64,000 nucleotides of DNA from Bacteroidota bacterium (GCA_016718035.1 JADKEK010000002.1:527539-591538); one strand, 5' to 3'; positions 46,692 through 57,071 are shown, numbered from the stretch's first letter. Notes: a model not told the origin generated them from the letters alone. Program-made: numbers and translations.

Positions 46692-47951
46692 TTATTGGGT
46701 TACAATAAAACTACCTGATGCAATATTTTGTTGCCCTATTGCAGTTATGTAATAGGCACCGGGTGCAATATCTTGTAATTGAATAGTAATATTATCTTTT
46801 CCGAATCCAATTCCTTTGCTGATTATTTTGCCTGCTGCATCACAAATTTGATATTGAATATTTTCATAATTATCGAATGTGCCGGCATAAAAATTAATTG
46901 TATTTCCATTTACCGGATTAGGATAAATTTGAATGGTATTTTTTGATACCGGATTATTGATAATACCAGAATAGGCTTCATCATAAAACCAATATTTAGC
47001 AGTAGTGTCGGTTTTAAAATAATCAAACATAAAAGTGCCGATTTTTTGTTCGCCTGGACCTGCTAAATGCAAACCATCAGGAGATAAATCTTCTTCGCAG
47101 TCTAAAAACAAACCATCACTTCTTGGTGTTGAACCGTCTGTCCAATGATAAGTTCCCCAGGTAATTAGTGGAATTTCAGCATCAGGACCATCAAAGTCAT
47201 AATCCTCTTCTGCATTGATGGCATTTTCAACTAAACGTTTTAATGCCCAACCATTAAAATAATCACGTGGATATAATAAACCCGCAGAAACTTCCGGATC
47301 GATAGGGTCTGCAAATCCGGCATATGCCCGTGCACTCACGTAACAAATTTGGGCATTTGGAAATTTATCTTTGAAGACACGCAACAACGTTAAAAAATCG
47401 GTAACCAAACCAATGGTAGCCGAATTAAATGCCGTATCATAACTATTTGTATTTTCCTGTTCAACCCAAATTACCTGCACCTGTAATGCCGAAAGTCCGG
47501 CATCTTCTAATAAATTTTCTACGCCTAACCAGTATGTGTCGGTTTCTTCGTACATTTTTTGAATAGCAACACCACCGACACAAGCGTTAACAATTTCAAG
47601 GTTATCGTTTAAAGGTTCAAAATATTCTGAAATCTCTTTGAACTTATTAAATTCAGTCATGGGATTAGACGCTCCAATTCCCATCATTACAATTTTTCCT
47701 GAAGGAGAAGGAGAACCATCAACATCTAATGGTTGAATTTGCGAAACGTGTTCAATACACTTAGCTAAGTGTCCCGGCGGACGTGTATTCGTGCCATCGG
47801 GGTACAGGCCTCCGGCAAAACCATTAAAATAACCACCGGCCAAATCGTTTATTGGAATTTTTCCGGTGTGGTCAAACGAACAATCTTTTTGTCCGTATGA
47901 AAAATAAAATGTTGTTAACACGAGGATACCTAGAGTGAAACTTTTTTTCAT
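46692..47951 (-). CDS. Secreted SGNH/GDSL-like hydrolase with T9SS domain
   Basis: A 419-residue exported protein (signal MKKSFTLGILVLTTFYFSYG). VMMGIGASNPM takes the place of the GDS block and LSPDGLHLAGPGEQKIG supplies the Asp-x-x-His pair of SGNH esterases; the oxyanion Asn lies in WVEQENTN. The last 80 residues contain IQIYPNPVNGNTINFY and APGAYYITAIGQ, a type A sorting domain. Acetyl-xylan or glycan deacetylation is conceivable but not shown. It is convergent with the ROK kinase, whose stop is 2 bp away. Confidence 0.75.
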   Translation of the reverse strand: MKKSFTLGILVLTTFYFSYGQKDCSFDHTGKIPINDLAGGYFNGFAGGLYPDGTNTRPPGHLAKCIEHVSQIQPLDVDGSPSPSGKIVMMGIGASNPMTEFNKFKEISEYFEPLNDNLEIVNACVGGVAIQKMYEETDTYWLGVENLLEDAGLSALQVQVIWVEQENTNSYDTAFNSATIGLVTDFLTLLRVFKDKFPNAQICYVSARAYAGFADPIDPEVSAGLLYPRDYFNGWALKRLVENAINAEEDYDFDGPDAEIPLITWGTYHWTDGSTPRSDGLFLDCEEDLSPDGLHLAGPGEQKIGTFMFDYFKTDTTAKYWFYDEAYSGIINNPVSKNTIQIYPNPVNGNTINFYAGTFDNYENIQYQICDAAGKIISKGIGFGKDNITIQLQDIAPGAYYITAIGQQNIASGSFIVTQ

Positions 47952-48174
47952 ATGTAAATAACATTAAACTTAAGTTGTGTGTTAACAATCAGTAAGTTGC
48001 AAAAACAGTGCTACGACCAGCGAAATCGTGAACCTCAATAAATTCAACAGTTTGGAGGAGGGTCCACAATTATCTTTCACAATACTACAAAAAAAACTGT
48101 AGATAAAATCCACACATTGAGCAAATAACAAACTGTTACTCAGAATGTTCAGTCACATTTTTTACCTTCATGGC

Positions 48175-51144
48175 ATGAAAAAATATACGCTGTTACTCCT
48201 TTTTATCTATCAGCTATGTCAGGCTCAAAATTTTACACAATATGTAAATCCGTTTATTGGCACCGGTGGTCATGGTCATACTTATCCTGGAGCTACTTTA
48301 CCTTTCGGATTTGTTCAATTGAGCCCCGACACACGTCCTGATGGTTATAATGATTGGGATGGTTGTTCAGGTTATCATTATTCTGACAGCATTATATATG
48401 GATTTTCTCATACGCATTTAAGTGGAACTGGTGTAGCAGATTATTGTGATATTTTACTAATGCCAACAGCAGGAAATGTTATTACCACTAACATCGTAAA
48501 CAATGACCCAAAACAAGGTTATGCTTCAGCATTTTCACATAGCTCTGAAAAAGCTGCTCCCGGCTATTACAGCGTAATGTTGGAAGATGAAAAAATACAA
48601 GTGGAATTAACTGCTTCAACAAGAGTTGGTATGCATCAATATACATTTCCTGCAACTAATCAGGCCAATATTATTTTAGATTTAAATCATCGCGACCAAT
48701 TGTTGGAAGGTAGTTATATTGAAATCATTTCCCCAACAAAAATTCAGGGCTTACGAAGGTCATCATCATGGGCAAAAGATCAGTGGTTGTATTTTGCCAT
48801 TGAGTTTTCTCAACCATTTTCTATTGCGGGACTAATTGATGATAATAAAACTTATAAAACAGCTGCAAATAATTTTAAACCGGTAATTATTAGCGGAACG
48901 TCATTAAAAGGTTATGTTACATTTAATACGAACAGCAATAATATTATTACCACAAAGTGTGCACTTTCACCGGTGAGTTGTGCCGGAGCATGGAAAAATA
49001 TGGCTGCTGAAATGCCCCATTGGGATTTTACGAAAGTGAAAAACGAAGCTGATTATTTATGGAATTTTGAATTGAGCAAGATTAATGTGCAGAGTGTTTC
49101 AGAGGCGAAAAAATCACTACAAGCTGAGGATAATAAATTGGTGACTTTTTACACTGCTTTATACCACACCATGCTGGCGCCTAATATTTATGAAGATGTT
49201 GATGACCAATACCGTGGCAGAGATAATACCATACATGTGTCAAAACAATTCAACAATTACACGGTATTTTCTTTATGGGATACTTTCAGGGCATTACATC
49301 CATTAATGTCGATAATAGACCAGGACAGAACGAATGATTTTATTCAAACATTTTTAGCGCAATACGATGCAGGTGAACGATTACCAGTTTGGGAATTAAG
49401 CAGCAACGAAACCGAATGTATGATTGGTTATCACTCGGTAAGTGTAATTGCCGATGCTGCAGTAAAAGGCATTACCAACTACGATTTACAAAAAGCATAT
49501 ACGGCGATGAAACACAGCGCCATGCTTGATCATTTTGGTTTATCATTTTATAAAGAAAAAGGATTTATTGAAAGTAACGAAGAACCTGAATCTGTTTCAA
49601 AAACTTTGGAATATAGTTATAACGATTGGTGTATTGCTCAAATGGGGAAACTGGTTAATGCACCTAAAAGTGAAATAGATTATTATTCCAATAGAGGTTA
49701 TAATTATTTAAATGTAATGGAAAATGGATTTGCACGACCAAGGTTTAATGGTGGTTGGTACAGTCCTTACAACCCCACTGAAGTGAATTTTAATTTTACG
49801 GAAGCCAATGCCTGGCAATATTCGTTATTTTATCCGCAGGGAAATTTAGGTGGTGAATTATTTGAGCAACGATTAAATGAATTATTTACCACCAACACAG
49901 GCACAACCGGAAGGCAACAAAGCGATATCACCGGATTGATTGGACAATATGCACATGGCAATGAACCTAGTCACAATTATGCGTATTTATTTAATCGCAC
50001 CACAACGCCATGGAAAACACAATATTATGTGAATGAGATTATGACATCGTTTTATCACAATGCACCAGACGGTTTAATTGGCAACGAAGATTGTGGTCAA
50101 ATGAGTGCCTGGTATGTGATGAGTGCATTAGGTTTATATCAGGTATGTCCGGGCAAACCCGAATATGATTTTGGTTCTGCTATTTTTGATACTGCTGTAA
50201 TCACCTTAGAAAACAATAAAAAAATTCGGATTATTACTAAAAACAAAAGTGCTAATTCTCCTTATTTAAAAAGTATTTCGTGGAACAAACAATTATTTCC
50301 ATCACTTCAAATTCCACATGCCACATTAATGCAGGGTGGTGAATTGGTTTTCGAATTTACTGAACAAAAAATAAACGCTCAGCCATCATCAGACAGTATT
50401 CCAACTGCGGGATTGATAGCACCTGTAATTTCCGGTCCCGGCAATAGTTTTACAGATAAAACAACAATTGAAATCTCAACGCAATATGATACCGGTATAT
50501 TAAAATTTTCGGTGAATGGCAGTAATCAACAGTATCCTGCTGAAAAAGGCGTTACAGCTATACTGACCTTTAATAGCAATGCGATTATTACTGCTCAATA
50601 TTGTGTTGTAAATCCTGATACCAAAGCAGAAACATGTTCGGGCGTTGTTACAGGTAAATTTATACTCCGCAATAATGATTATGCCATTAAATATATTACG
50701 GCATACGACAAACAATATGCTGCCGGAGGTTCCACTTCATTAATTGATGGTTTACATGGAGGCGCAGATTTTAGAACAGGCATGTGGCAAGGCTGGCAAG
50801 GCACCGATATGGAAGTTGTTTTAGACTGTGGCAGCAACCAAACATTTACAAAAGTTGGAGCCGGATTTTTGCAGGATGTGAGAAGTTGGATTTGGATGCC
50901 AAAACAATTGGAAATTTATACCTCAACAGATGGCAAAACATTTTCTTTGTTAACAACCATTACCAATCAAGTAGCAACAACAAATTACGATTCAAAAGAA
51001 ATTCAAAAGCTAACGGCAACAGTAAATACTACCACAGCACGTTATATCAAATTCAAAGCCATTAATTTCGGAACGGTACCTGAATGGCATCCCGGAAAAG
51101 GTGGCCAAACCTGGATATTTTGTGATGAATTAATTATAGAATAA
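48175..51144 (+). CDS. GH92 alpha-mannosidase-type glycoside hydrolase with C-terminal carbohydrate-binding domain
   Basis: Start at ATG 48175 (MKKYTLLLLFIYQLCQAQNF), 989 residues; an upstream ATG exists but only this one opens a signal peptide. The GH92 body shows YVNPFIGTGGHGHTYPGA, FSHTHLSGTG, WELSSNETECMIGYHSVSV and GNEDCGQMSAWYVMSALG, a calcium-dependent exo-alpha-mannosidase signature. From about residue 735 a chitobiase-like C-terminal strand domain appears, followed by an F5/8 type C-like discoidin domain (about 850-985, GLHGGADFRTGMWQGWQG). No T9SS signal. Probably periplasmic or surface, acting on mannose-containing glycans. Confidence 0.92.
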   Translation: MKKYTLLLLFIYQLCQAQNFTQYVNPFIGTGGHGHTYPGATLPFGFVQLSPDTRPDGYNDWDGCSGYHYSDSIIYGFSHTHLSGTGVADYCDILLMPTAGNVITTNIVNNDPKQGYASAFSHSSEKAAPGYYSVMLEDEKIQVELTASTRVGMHQYTFPATNQANIILDLNHRDQLLEGSYIEIISPTKIQGLRRSSSWAKDQWLYFAIEFSQPFSIAGLIDDNKTYKTAANNFKPVIISGTSLKGYVTFNTNSNNIITTKCALSPVSCAGAWKNMAAEMPHWDFTKVKNEADYLWNFELSKINVQSVSEAKKSLQAEDNKLVTFYTALYHTMLAPNIYEDVDDQYRGRDNTIHVSKQFNNYTVFSLWDTFRALHPLMSIIDQDRTNDFIQTFLAQYDAGERLPVWELSSNETECMIGYHSVSVIADAAVKGITNYDLQKAYTAMKHSAMLDHFGLSFYKEKGFIESNEEPESVSKTLEYSYNDWCIAQMGKLVNAPKSEIDYYSNRGYNYLNVMENGFARPRFNGGWYSPYNPTEVNFNFTEANAWQYSLFYPQGNLGGELFEQRLNELFTTNTGTTGRQQSDITGLIGQYAHGNEPSHNYAYLFNRTTTPWKTQYYVNEIMTSFYHNAPDGLIGNEDCGQMSAWYVMSALGLYQVCPGKPEYDFGSAIFDTAVITLENNKKIRIITKNKSANSPYLKSISWNKQLFPSLQIPHATLMQGGELVFEFTEQKINAQPSSDSIPTAGLIAPVISGPGNSFTDKTTIEISTQYDTGILKFSVNGSNQQYPAEKGVTAILTFNSNAIITAQYCVVNPDTKAETCSGVVTGKFILRNNDYAIKYITAYDKQYAAGGSTSLIDGLHGGADFRTGMWQGWQGTDMEVVLDCGSNQTFTKVGAGFLQDVRSWIWMPKQLEIYTSTDGKTFSLLTTITNQVATTNYDSKEIQKLTATVNTTTARYIKFKAINFGTVPEWHPGKGGQTWIFCDELIIE

Positions 51145-51146
51145 AA

Positions 51147-54100
51147 TTATCGGCTTATTACCAAGGTGGTTCTGTATTGTTGATTATTTACGGAGAGTTC
51201 AACAATATACATTCCATTTGCCAGCTGCGATGGTAATATACATTCAACCATCGGGTTCAAGTTATTTATTGGTGAATTTTGTTGCCATACCATTTGTCCT
51301 AAATTGTCGTATAACATCATTTGAACATTCTCGGAATTAAATAAATTCTCGCTCATTAAAATAGTTACCGAATTACTTGCCGGATTTGGGAAGACCTGTA
51401 ATACATTATTTTCCGAAATATCATTTTCTAATTTGCAGGAATTAGTAACAATCATTTCGTTTGAATTTTTAAAGCAGCCAAAAACATTTGTTTCTTTTAC
51501 TCTGTAACCACCAATAGCTGTTGCCAAATACATATTTGAGGTTGCACCTGTTATAATATCTCCATCTTTATACCATTGATACGTATTTCCAACAAACGGT
51601 ACTGTTTTTAATTTCGCATTTCCGGTTAAACATATATCGGTTGAACCCACTGCAAAAATGAATGGATTAGGTTTATTGTTAACGGTTACCGCAACACTAT
51701 TAGAAATGGCATTACATCCGCCAAGTGTAGAAATGTCAACGGTATAATTGCCTGTTTTAGTAACAGTATAATTGCCTGCAGTAGCGCCGACAATATTGAC
51801 ACCATCTTTTTTCCATTGATAAAAATAAGTTGGATGCAAAGTAGCTTGTAACAACACATTATTTCCTTTACAAAAAACGGTTGGCCCCATTGGTGTGATT
51901 AATGCTGTAATTACCTCTTCATCAATTATAATATCACAATCGTCATCAATCGAATTACATATTTCTGTTGCACCGGGATAAATGAGTCCGTTCGCATCAT
52001 TACAGTCGTTACTATTTGCAACGAAACCTGTTGTTGGCTCACACAATAAGTCACTTGCTGCTGCATCTCCATAACCATCATCATCTGCATCGGTGTAATA
52101 AACTTCAGCACTTGCACAATCATATACGCGTTGAATAAATCCATCTGCCGTTCCCCCACCATAAAATATTTGATGTGCACCAAAAGTGATGGGATAATCC
52201 CAGCTAAATGTTTTACCGCCGAATATTATGGTTTCATCATTTAATATGTGAATGGTTCTGCCAAATTCATCCCAAAAACCTCCGGCATAAGTGGCCCAAT
52301 AAAAATTGCCAAACACATCAAATTTTGCGAGTAATGCATCACCATTTCCGCCAATTGTATTTTGATAAGCATAAGCTGCAATTCCTGAATGCGAATAAGT
52401 ATGCCCGCACAAATACACATATTCGCCGGAAACAGCAACTGCTTTTCCCATGTCTTCTGCAGTACCGCCATAATAAGTGGACCACAACCGGTCGCCATCG
52501 GGATTAAATTTTGCCAACATGGCATCTTGTCCGCCGGCATTTGAACCTCTGTAACCTAAGTGTGCTAATCCTGAATTTGTTCCTGTTTGAATGGCGATAT
52601 ATATATTGTTGTTGTTATCGAAATCAATACCGTTTGCATTATCATCCCCATTACCACCAAAATAAGTAGACCATATTAATTCACCTGCGGCATTATATTT
52701 TGTGAGTGTACAATCGTAATTACCTGACCATGTATTATCAAAACCTGAAAATGCAATTCCGGTAGTGCTTTCGGTATACCCAACCAGGTAAACATTATTA
52801 TCTAAATCTACACCAACTGCGCGTGAATAATCATCAGCTTCACCACCCATATACGTTGCCCAGATGCGCAAACCTGATGGTGAAAATTTTGCGAGAAATT
52901 CGTCGTTGCCTGCATTTTTTTCATTTTGCCATCCACCATCTGCAATAGCCATAGCACTTGAAGTTGAACCTGAAATATAAACATCACCCAAAGTATCAAT
53001 TGCAATACCTCTGGCATAATCATAACTTCCTCCACCAAACAAAGTTGACCAAATTAAAGTACCGTTGTCATTTAATTTAAATAAAAAAGCATCGTAATTA
53101 TTTCCCAATGCTTCCTGATGCACACCGGGAGTTGTTTCGAAATTATTGCTAAAGGTGAAACCGGTTACATAAATTTTGTTGTTTTTATCTATAACTAATT
53201 CCGTTCCGTAATCACCTTTATTGCCGCCAAAATAAGTACCCCAAATTCTATTTCCTGCGGGACTTAATTTCGCAACATAGGCATCAAAAAAACCACCCTG
53301 ATAACTATTATGGTATCCCAAATGTGCCATTGCATTGCTGCTGCTTGTATATCCGGTAATATATATATTCCCATCAGCATCTACATCAATTCCATTAACG
53401 GCATCTTCACCAAATCCACCGTAAAAAGTTGACCAATCAAGTTCCGGGTCAACAATTAAAGTATGTAATGGATTATAATTATCAATTTCAAATTTCAAAT
53501 AATTATTAGATAAAATAAAAGCAGCATTTATTTTTTCCGCTGATTCTTTTTCAAAACAAAACAAACCCTTGTCGTTAATTTCTCCTAAGGGAGATGAAAT
53601 TTGCATGTGGGTTGCATCAACTAAATGCGCTTCATCAGTTCCGGTAATTTGAAAAGTTATATCATTTTTATTTGCGCCGGGATGGAGGATTAAATCGTAT
53701 TTGAGTTTTCCGTTTTTACAGTATAATACCCAATCGATATTCGGGTAAATATTTTTGCAGGTTATTTTTTCAAATGTTGGAATATTGGTTATTCCATCGC
53801 CATATTGTTCGCCGAAATAATTTTCTACAATCAAAGACTTCGATTCGGGAATTACTTCAATTTGTGTATTGGCATTAACAAATTTCACATCAATACGATG
53901 TGTGCTGATAATTTGTTCCTGCAAAGGAAAGTCTTTTTCGAGGTCGAAGAGAAAAGCATTTACATTTTGCAGTTCACCGGTATGATACTTTGTGAATTGA
54001 TAACTTAACCCATCGCGATAAACAAAAATGGTGGCTCCGTTATTGGTAAGTGCAAAGATTACATCATCAGCAGGTAAACCATATTCATTAATTATTTGCC

Positions 54101-54224
54101 CTTTGTTGGCGACAAATAATAATTGTTCAGCAGATACATCGGCAACATAGTCAGGTTGTTGTGCAAACACAACAACTGAGGAGCAAATAAAAAATAGTAC
54201 AATTAAACAATTACGAATTAACAT
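51147..54224 (-). CDS. Large secreted SBBP-repeat protein with calcium-binding segment and T9SS domain
   Basis: A 1025-residue protein. Signal peptide near residues 1-22, then a DUF7948-like N-terminal domain (GLSYQFTKYHTG) and about nine SBBP repeats of the pattern WSTFYGGxGDD...VDxxGNIYITGYT. Residues about 690-755 have the MopE-type Asp-rich stretch (YYTDADDDGYGD, CNDANGLIYPGATEICNSID). Two Ig-like PKD/SprB-type modules follow (FYQWKKDGVNIVGATAGNYT and NTYQWYKDGDIITGATSN), and a type A sorting domain ends it (LQVFPNPASNSVTI). A surface adhesin or matrix protein is likely. Confidence 0.88.
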   Translation of the reverse strand: MLIRNCLIVLFFICSSVVVFAQQPDYVADVSAEQLLFVANKGQIINEYGLPADDVIFALTNNGATIFVYRDGLSYQFTKYHTGELQNVNAFLFDLEKDFPLQEQIISTHRIDVKFVNANTQIEVIPESKSLIVENYFGEQYGDGITNIPTFEKITCKNIYPNIDWVLYCKNGKLKYDLILHPGANKNDITFQITGTDEAHLVDATHMQISSPLGEINDKGLFCFEKESAEKINAAFILSNNYLKFEIDNYNPLHTLIVDPELDWSTFYGGFGEDAVNGIDVDADGNIYITGYTSSSNAMAHLGYHNSYQGGFFDAYVAKLSPAGNRIWGTYFGGNKGDYGTELVIDKNNKIYVTGFTFSNNFETTPGVHQEALGNNYDAFLFKLNDNGTLIWSTLFGGGSYDYARGIAIDTLGDVYISGSTSSAMAIADGGWQNEKNAGNDEFLAKFSPSGLRIWATYMGGEADDYSRAVGVDLDNNVYLVGYTESTTGIAFSGFDNTWSGNYDCTLTKYNAAGELIWSTYFGGNGDDNANGIDFDNNNNIYIAIQTGTNSGLAHLGYRGSNAGGQDAMLAKFNPDGDRLWSTYYGGTAEDMGKAVAVSGEYVYLCGHTYSHSGIAAYAYQNTIGGNGDALLAKFDVFGNFYWATYAGGFWDEFGRTIHILNDETIIFGGKTFSWDYPITFGAHQIFYGGGTADGFIQRVYDCASAEVYYTDADDDGYGDAAASDLLCEPTTGFVANSNDCNDANGLIYPGATEICNSIDDDCDIIIDEEVITALITPMGPTVFCKGNNVLLQATLHPTYFYQWKKDGVNIVGATAGNYTVTKTGNYTVDISTLGGCNAISNSVAVTVNNKPNPFIFAVGSTDICLTGNAKLKTVPFVGNTYQWYKDGDIITGATSNMYLATAIGGYRVKETNVFGCFKNSNEMIVTNSCKLENDISENNVLQVFPNPASNSVTILMSENLFNSENVQMMLYDNLGQMVWQQNSPINNLNPMVECILPSQLANGMYIVELSVNNQQYRTTLVISR

Positions 54225-54337
54225 TGCTGTTGCCTGTAAATTTCTAATTTAAGTTAATACTAAAATTAAAGATAGTGTTATTAATAAGAATGATTGTCAA
54301 AAAAGCTTAAAAGTTGCAGGCAGCTGCCATAAAAAAA

Positions 54338-54363
54338 GCCGTCTGAAAATACATTCAGACGGC
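54338..54363 (-). terminator. Terminator of tsf
   Basis: 10-bp stem GCCGTCTGAA / TTCAGACGGC; T7 on the minus strand (complement of 54331-54337). Confidence 0.9.
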
Positions 54364-54387
54364 AAGATATCAATATTACGTGTAGGA

Positions 54388-55224
54388 TTAAGCGCCTAAA
54401 CCAATACGTTTAAATGCAGTAACAGTAAGATCTTTATCTACTGCTGTAAGCACATCGCGAATTGATTTGCTGTTATCTTTCACAAATTTTTGGTTTAATA
54501 AAGTAGCATCTTTAAAATATGCTTCTAATTTACCGGTAGCAATTTTTTCAAGGATTGCTTCAGGTTTACCTTCAGCACGAGCTTGTTCGCGACCGATTTC
54601 CATTTCGCGGGTTTTAACCTCTTCCGGAACATCGTTTTTATCGATAGCTATTGGTGACATTGCAGCAATTTGCATGGTAACATCTTTACCAACGGTTTCA
54701 ACTGCTTCACCTTTTTTATTCATAGCAACCAATACACCTACTTTACCATTTGAGTGATTGTAAGCAACAACGGTTTCTGCTGATAATAAAGCATAATCAG
54801 TGATATCGATTTTTTCGCCGATTTTACCAACTTGTTCTGCAATTTTTTCTGCGATAGTAATACCATCCATAGTCATTGCCATCAAAGCTTCTTTTGATTC
54901 AGCTTTATTGGCCATAGCTACATCAGAAATTGATTTAGCAAAATCGATATACGCTTGATTTTTAGCAACGAAATCGGTTTCGCAGCCAAGACCCATAATT
55001 GTTCCAAAAGAACCATCATTATTGATCACAGCTATCACCACACCTTCGTTAGTTTCGCGGTCGGCGCGTTTTTCACTTACTTTTTGACCTTTTTTTCTCA
55101 GATAGTCGATTGCAGCTTCAAAGTCGCCACCTGTTTCACCAAGTGCTTTTTTGCAATCCATCATACCTGCGCCTGTGATTTGACGCAATTTGTTTACATC
55201 ACCTGCAGTAATTGTAACTGACAT
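54388..55224 (-). CDS. tsf: Elongation factor Ts
   Basis: A 278-residue nucleotide exchange factor for EF-Tu. The N-terminal UBA-like domain (VNKLRQITGAGMMDCKKALGE, signature region 10-30) and TDFVAKN (about 85-91) are family hallmarks. Start codon is preceded by AAGGAGAA (55229-55236 on the minus strand), an unusually clear Shine-Dalgarno for this phylum. It follows rpsB with a hairpin in between, then ends at a strong terminator. Confidence 0.96.
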   Translation of the reverse strand: MSVTITAGDVNKLRQITGAGMMDCKKALGETGGDFEAAIDYLRKKGQKVSEKRADRETNEGVVIAVINNDGSFGTIMGLGCETDFVAKNQAYIDFAKSISDVAMANKAESKEALMAMTMDGITIAEKIAEQVGKIGEKIDITDYALLSAETVVAYNHSNGKVGVLVAMNKKGEAVETVGKDVTMQIAAMSPIAIDKNDVPEEVKTREMEIGREQARAEGKPEAILEKIATGKLEAYFKDATLLNQKFVKDNSKSIRDVLTAVDKDLTVTAFKRIGLGA

Positions 55225-55252
55225 AATTATTCTCCTTTTTGTTTATTTTAAA

Positions 55253-55281
55253 AAACCCTTCCGCCTCAGGTGGAAGGGTTT
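55253..55281 (-). terminator. Hairpin with T-run between rpsB and tsf
   Basis: Ten-bp stem AAACCCTTCC / GGAAGGGTTT around a 9-nt loop; T-run on the minus strand. It may attenuate tsf relative to rpsB or end a shorter transcript. Confidence 0.65.
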
Positions 55282-55310
55282 ATGATTTTGAAATATGATA
55301 ATCGATAAAC

Positions 55311-56189
55311 TTATTTCTTACGCTGAGTCATCGGACGACGTGCACCAGGTTTTCTGTCTGCCGTTCTAGGACCGCCTTTGCCTCTTGGGCCTTTGCGTTG
55401 ACCATCAGCATCATCTTCACCTGCCAATCTGATTTCATCATCTTTATCGCCGAATTCATCTTTACCATCGTGACGTGCATCTTCCATTTCTTCTTTGTTT
55501 TTAGCACGTTCTTCTAAACCTTCAACAATTGCATCGGTTAAATATTTAATCACGATAGCGATTGATTTAGCAGCATCGTCGTTAGCCGGCACAGCGAAAT
55601 CCACTTTATTAGGATCGCAGTTGGTATCAACCATACCGAAAGTGGTAATATTGAGACGGTGTGCTTCAGCAATAGCGATATGTTCGTGACCTATATCTAC
55701 AACTAATAAAGCTGCAGGTAAGCGGTTTAATTGTACCACACCACCGATTACTTTTTCCAATTTATCGCGTTCGCGGCTTAACACGAGGCGTTCTTTTTTG
55801 GTCATGTTTTCGGCAGAACCATCAGACAACATACGTTCGATAGTTTGCAATTTTTTAATGCTTTTACGAATGGTAGTAAAGTTGGTAAGCATACCACCTA
55901 ACCAACGTTCGGTAGCGAACGGCATGCCAACGCGGCGTGCTTGTTCTTCCATTGTTTCTTTTGCCTGTTTTTTAGTGGCAACGAACATGATTTTTTTACC
56001 ACTGCGTGCAATGTTTCTTAAAGCTGCAGCAGCCTCATCTAATTTTTCAAGAGTTTTGTAAAGGTCGATAATGTGAATACCTTTTTTCTCCATGAAAATA
56101 TAAGGAAGCATTTTCGGATTCCATTTTTTACGTAAGTGTCCAAAGTGTACACCGGCTTCCAATAACTCGTTATATGATAATTTTTCCAT
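55311..56189 (-). CDS. rpsB: 30S ribosomal protein S2 with long charged tail
   Basis: A 292-residue S2. The core (residues 1-225) has the family signatures ELLEAGVHFGHLRKKWNPKM and TNFTTIRKSIKKL, and PAALLVVDIGHEHIAIAEAHR. Beyond residue about 228 a tail of some 60 residues is highly charged, first acidic (KNKEEMEDARHDGKDEFGD), then Arg/Lys/Gly-rich (RKGPRGKGGPRTADRKPGAR). Typical S2 is about 240 residues; extended tails are known in Bacteroidota. It lies 18 bp after rpsI. Confidence 0.95.
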   Translation of the reverse strand: MEKLSYNELLEAGVHFGHLRKKWNPKMLPYIFMEKKGIHIIDLYKTLEKLDEAAAALRNIARSGKKIMFVATKKQAKETMEEQARRVGMPFATERWLGGMLTNFTTIRKSIKKLQTIERMLSDGSAENMTKKERLVLSRERDKLEKVIGGVVQLNRLPAALLVVDIGHEHIAIAEAHRLNITTFGMVDTNCDPNKVDFAVPANDDAAKSIAIVIKYLTDAIVEGLEERAKNKEEMEDARHDGKDEFGDKDDEIRLAGEDDADGQRKGPRGKGGPRTADRKPGARRPMTQRKK

Positions 56190-56207
56190 TTGATTTCGCT
56201 TTTTCGA

Positions 56208-56594
56208 TTAACGTTTAGAGAATTGTGTAGCACGACGTGCACCATGAAGACCAAATTTCTTTCTCTCCACCATACGGCTGTCGCGTGTAAGAAAACCTTT
56301 TGCTTTAAGCGCTGGTTTCAATTCTTCGTTCATTTTAACGAGGCATCTTGAAATTCCCATTTTCACTGCTTCTGCCTGACCTTTGATACCACCGCCGGTT
56401 GCATTAACAACAACGTCGAAATCGTTAGCCATGTTTACTGTTTCCAGAGGATCAGTAACATTGTGCAATAAGTGTTTTGCTGCGAAATATTCTTTATAGT
56501 CTTTACCATTAACGGTAATAGTTCCTTTGCCTTTTTTCAGAAAAACACGGGCAACCGCATTTTTTCTTCTGCCAACTGCATTTATTGTTTCCAT
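56208..56594 (-). CDS. rpsI: 30S ribosomal protein S9
   Basis: A 128-residue S9 with NAVGRRKNAVARVFLKKGKG at the start and DSRMVERKKFGLHGARRATQ near the end. It finishes with FSKR, the C-terminal tail that reaches the P-site tRNA. It follows rplM by 7 bp, the universal L13-S9 operon. Confidence 0.97.
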   Translation of the reverse strand: METINAVGRRKNAVARVFLKKGKGTITVNGKDYKEYFAAKHLLHNVTDPLETVNMANDFDVVVNATGGGIKGQAEAVKMGISRCLVKMNEELKPALKAKGFLTRDSRMVERKKFGLHGARRATQFSKR

Positions 56595-56601
56595 GCCTTA
56601 T

Positions 56602-57042
56602 TTATTTTAAAGTTTTAGGTTTTTGAGCGGCATGCGGATGTTCAGTACCGGCATACACAAACAATTTTTTATACATCGCAGAACCGAGTTTATTGTGCGG
56701 TAACATTCCTTTGATAGAACGTTCCAATAATTTATGCGGCTGTTTTGCGAGAACGGTTTTAGGATTGGCAACTTTACGGCCGCCAGGGTATCCTGTATAC
56801 CAGTCAATTTCTTTCTCCAGCATTTTTTTACCGGTAAGTTTCACCTTTTCGGCATTGATAATGATGATGTAATCACCGCAATCGGTATGAGGCGTAAAAT
56901 ACGGTTTGTTTTTACCTCTTAAGATGGCAGCTACTTTTGCGCTAAGGCGACCTAATGTCTGGCCTTCAGCGTCTATCAGCCACCAATCATGCGTAACTGT
57001 TGCCGCATTGGCCGATCTGGTTTTGTAACTTAAAGTATCCAC
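56602..57042 (-). CDS. rplM: 50S ribosomal protein L13
   Basis: A 146-residue L13. HDWWLIDAEGQTLGRLSAKVA and DCGDYIIIINAEKVKLTGKK are typical, and GMLPHNKLGSAMYKKL closes the conserved core. It heads the operon rplM-rpsI-rpsB-tsf. The leader of about 46 nt contains a small hairpin, possibly a site of autoregulation. Confidence 0.97.
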   Translation of the reverse strand: MDTLSYKTRSANAATVTHDWWLIDAEGQTLGRLSAKVAAILRGKNKPYFTPHTDCGDYIIIINAEKVKLTGKKMLEKEIDWYTGYPGGRKVANPKTVLAKQPHKLLERSIKGMLPHNKLGSAMYKKLFVYAGTEHPHAAQKPKTLK

Positions 57043-57071
57043 TGTATGGTTTTTGTTAAACTGTTTAAAAA

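Noticed and set aside
52208..52540. 99-codon frames inside the large SBBP gene on either strand
   Set aside because: Shadow frames with no signal, motif or start context; the minus-strand 1025-codon frame explains the region.
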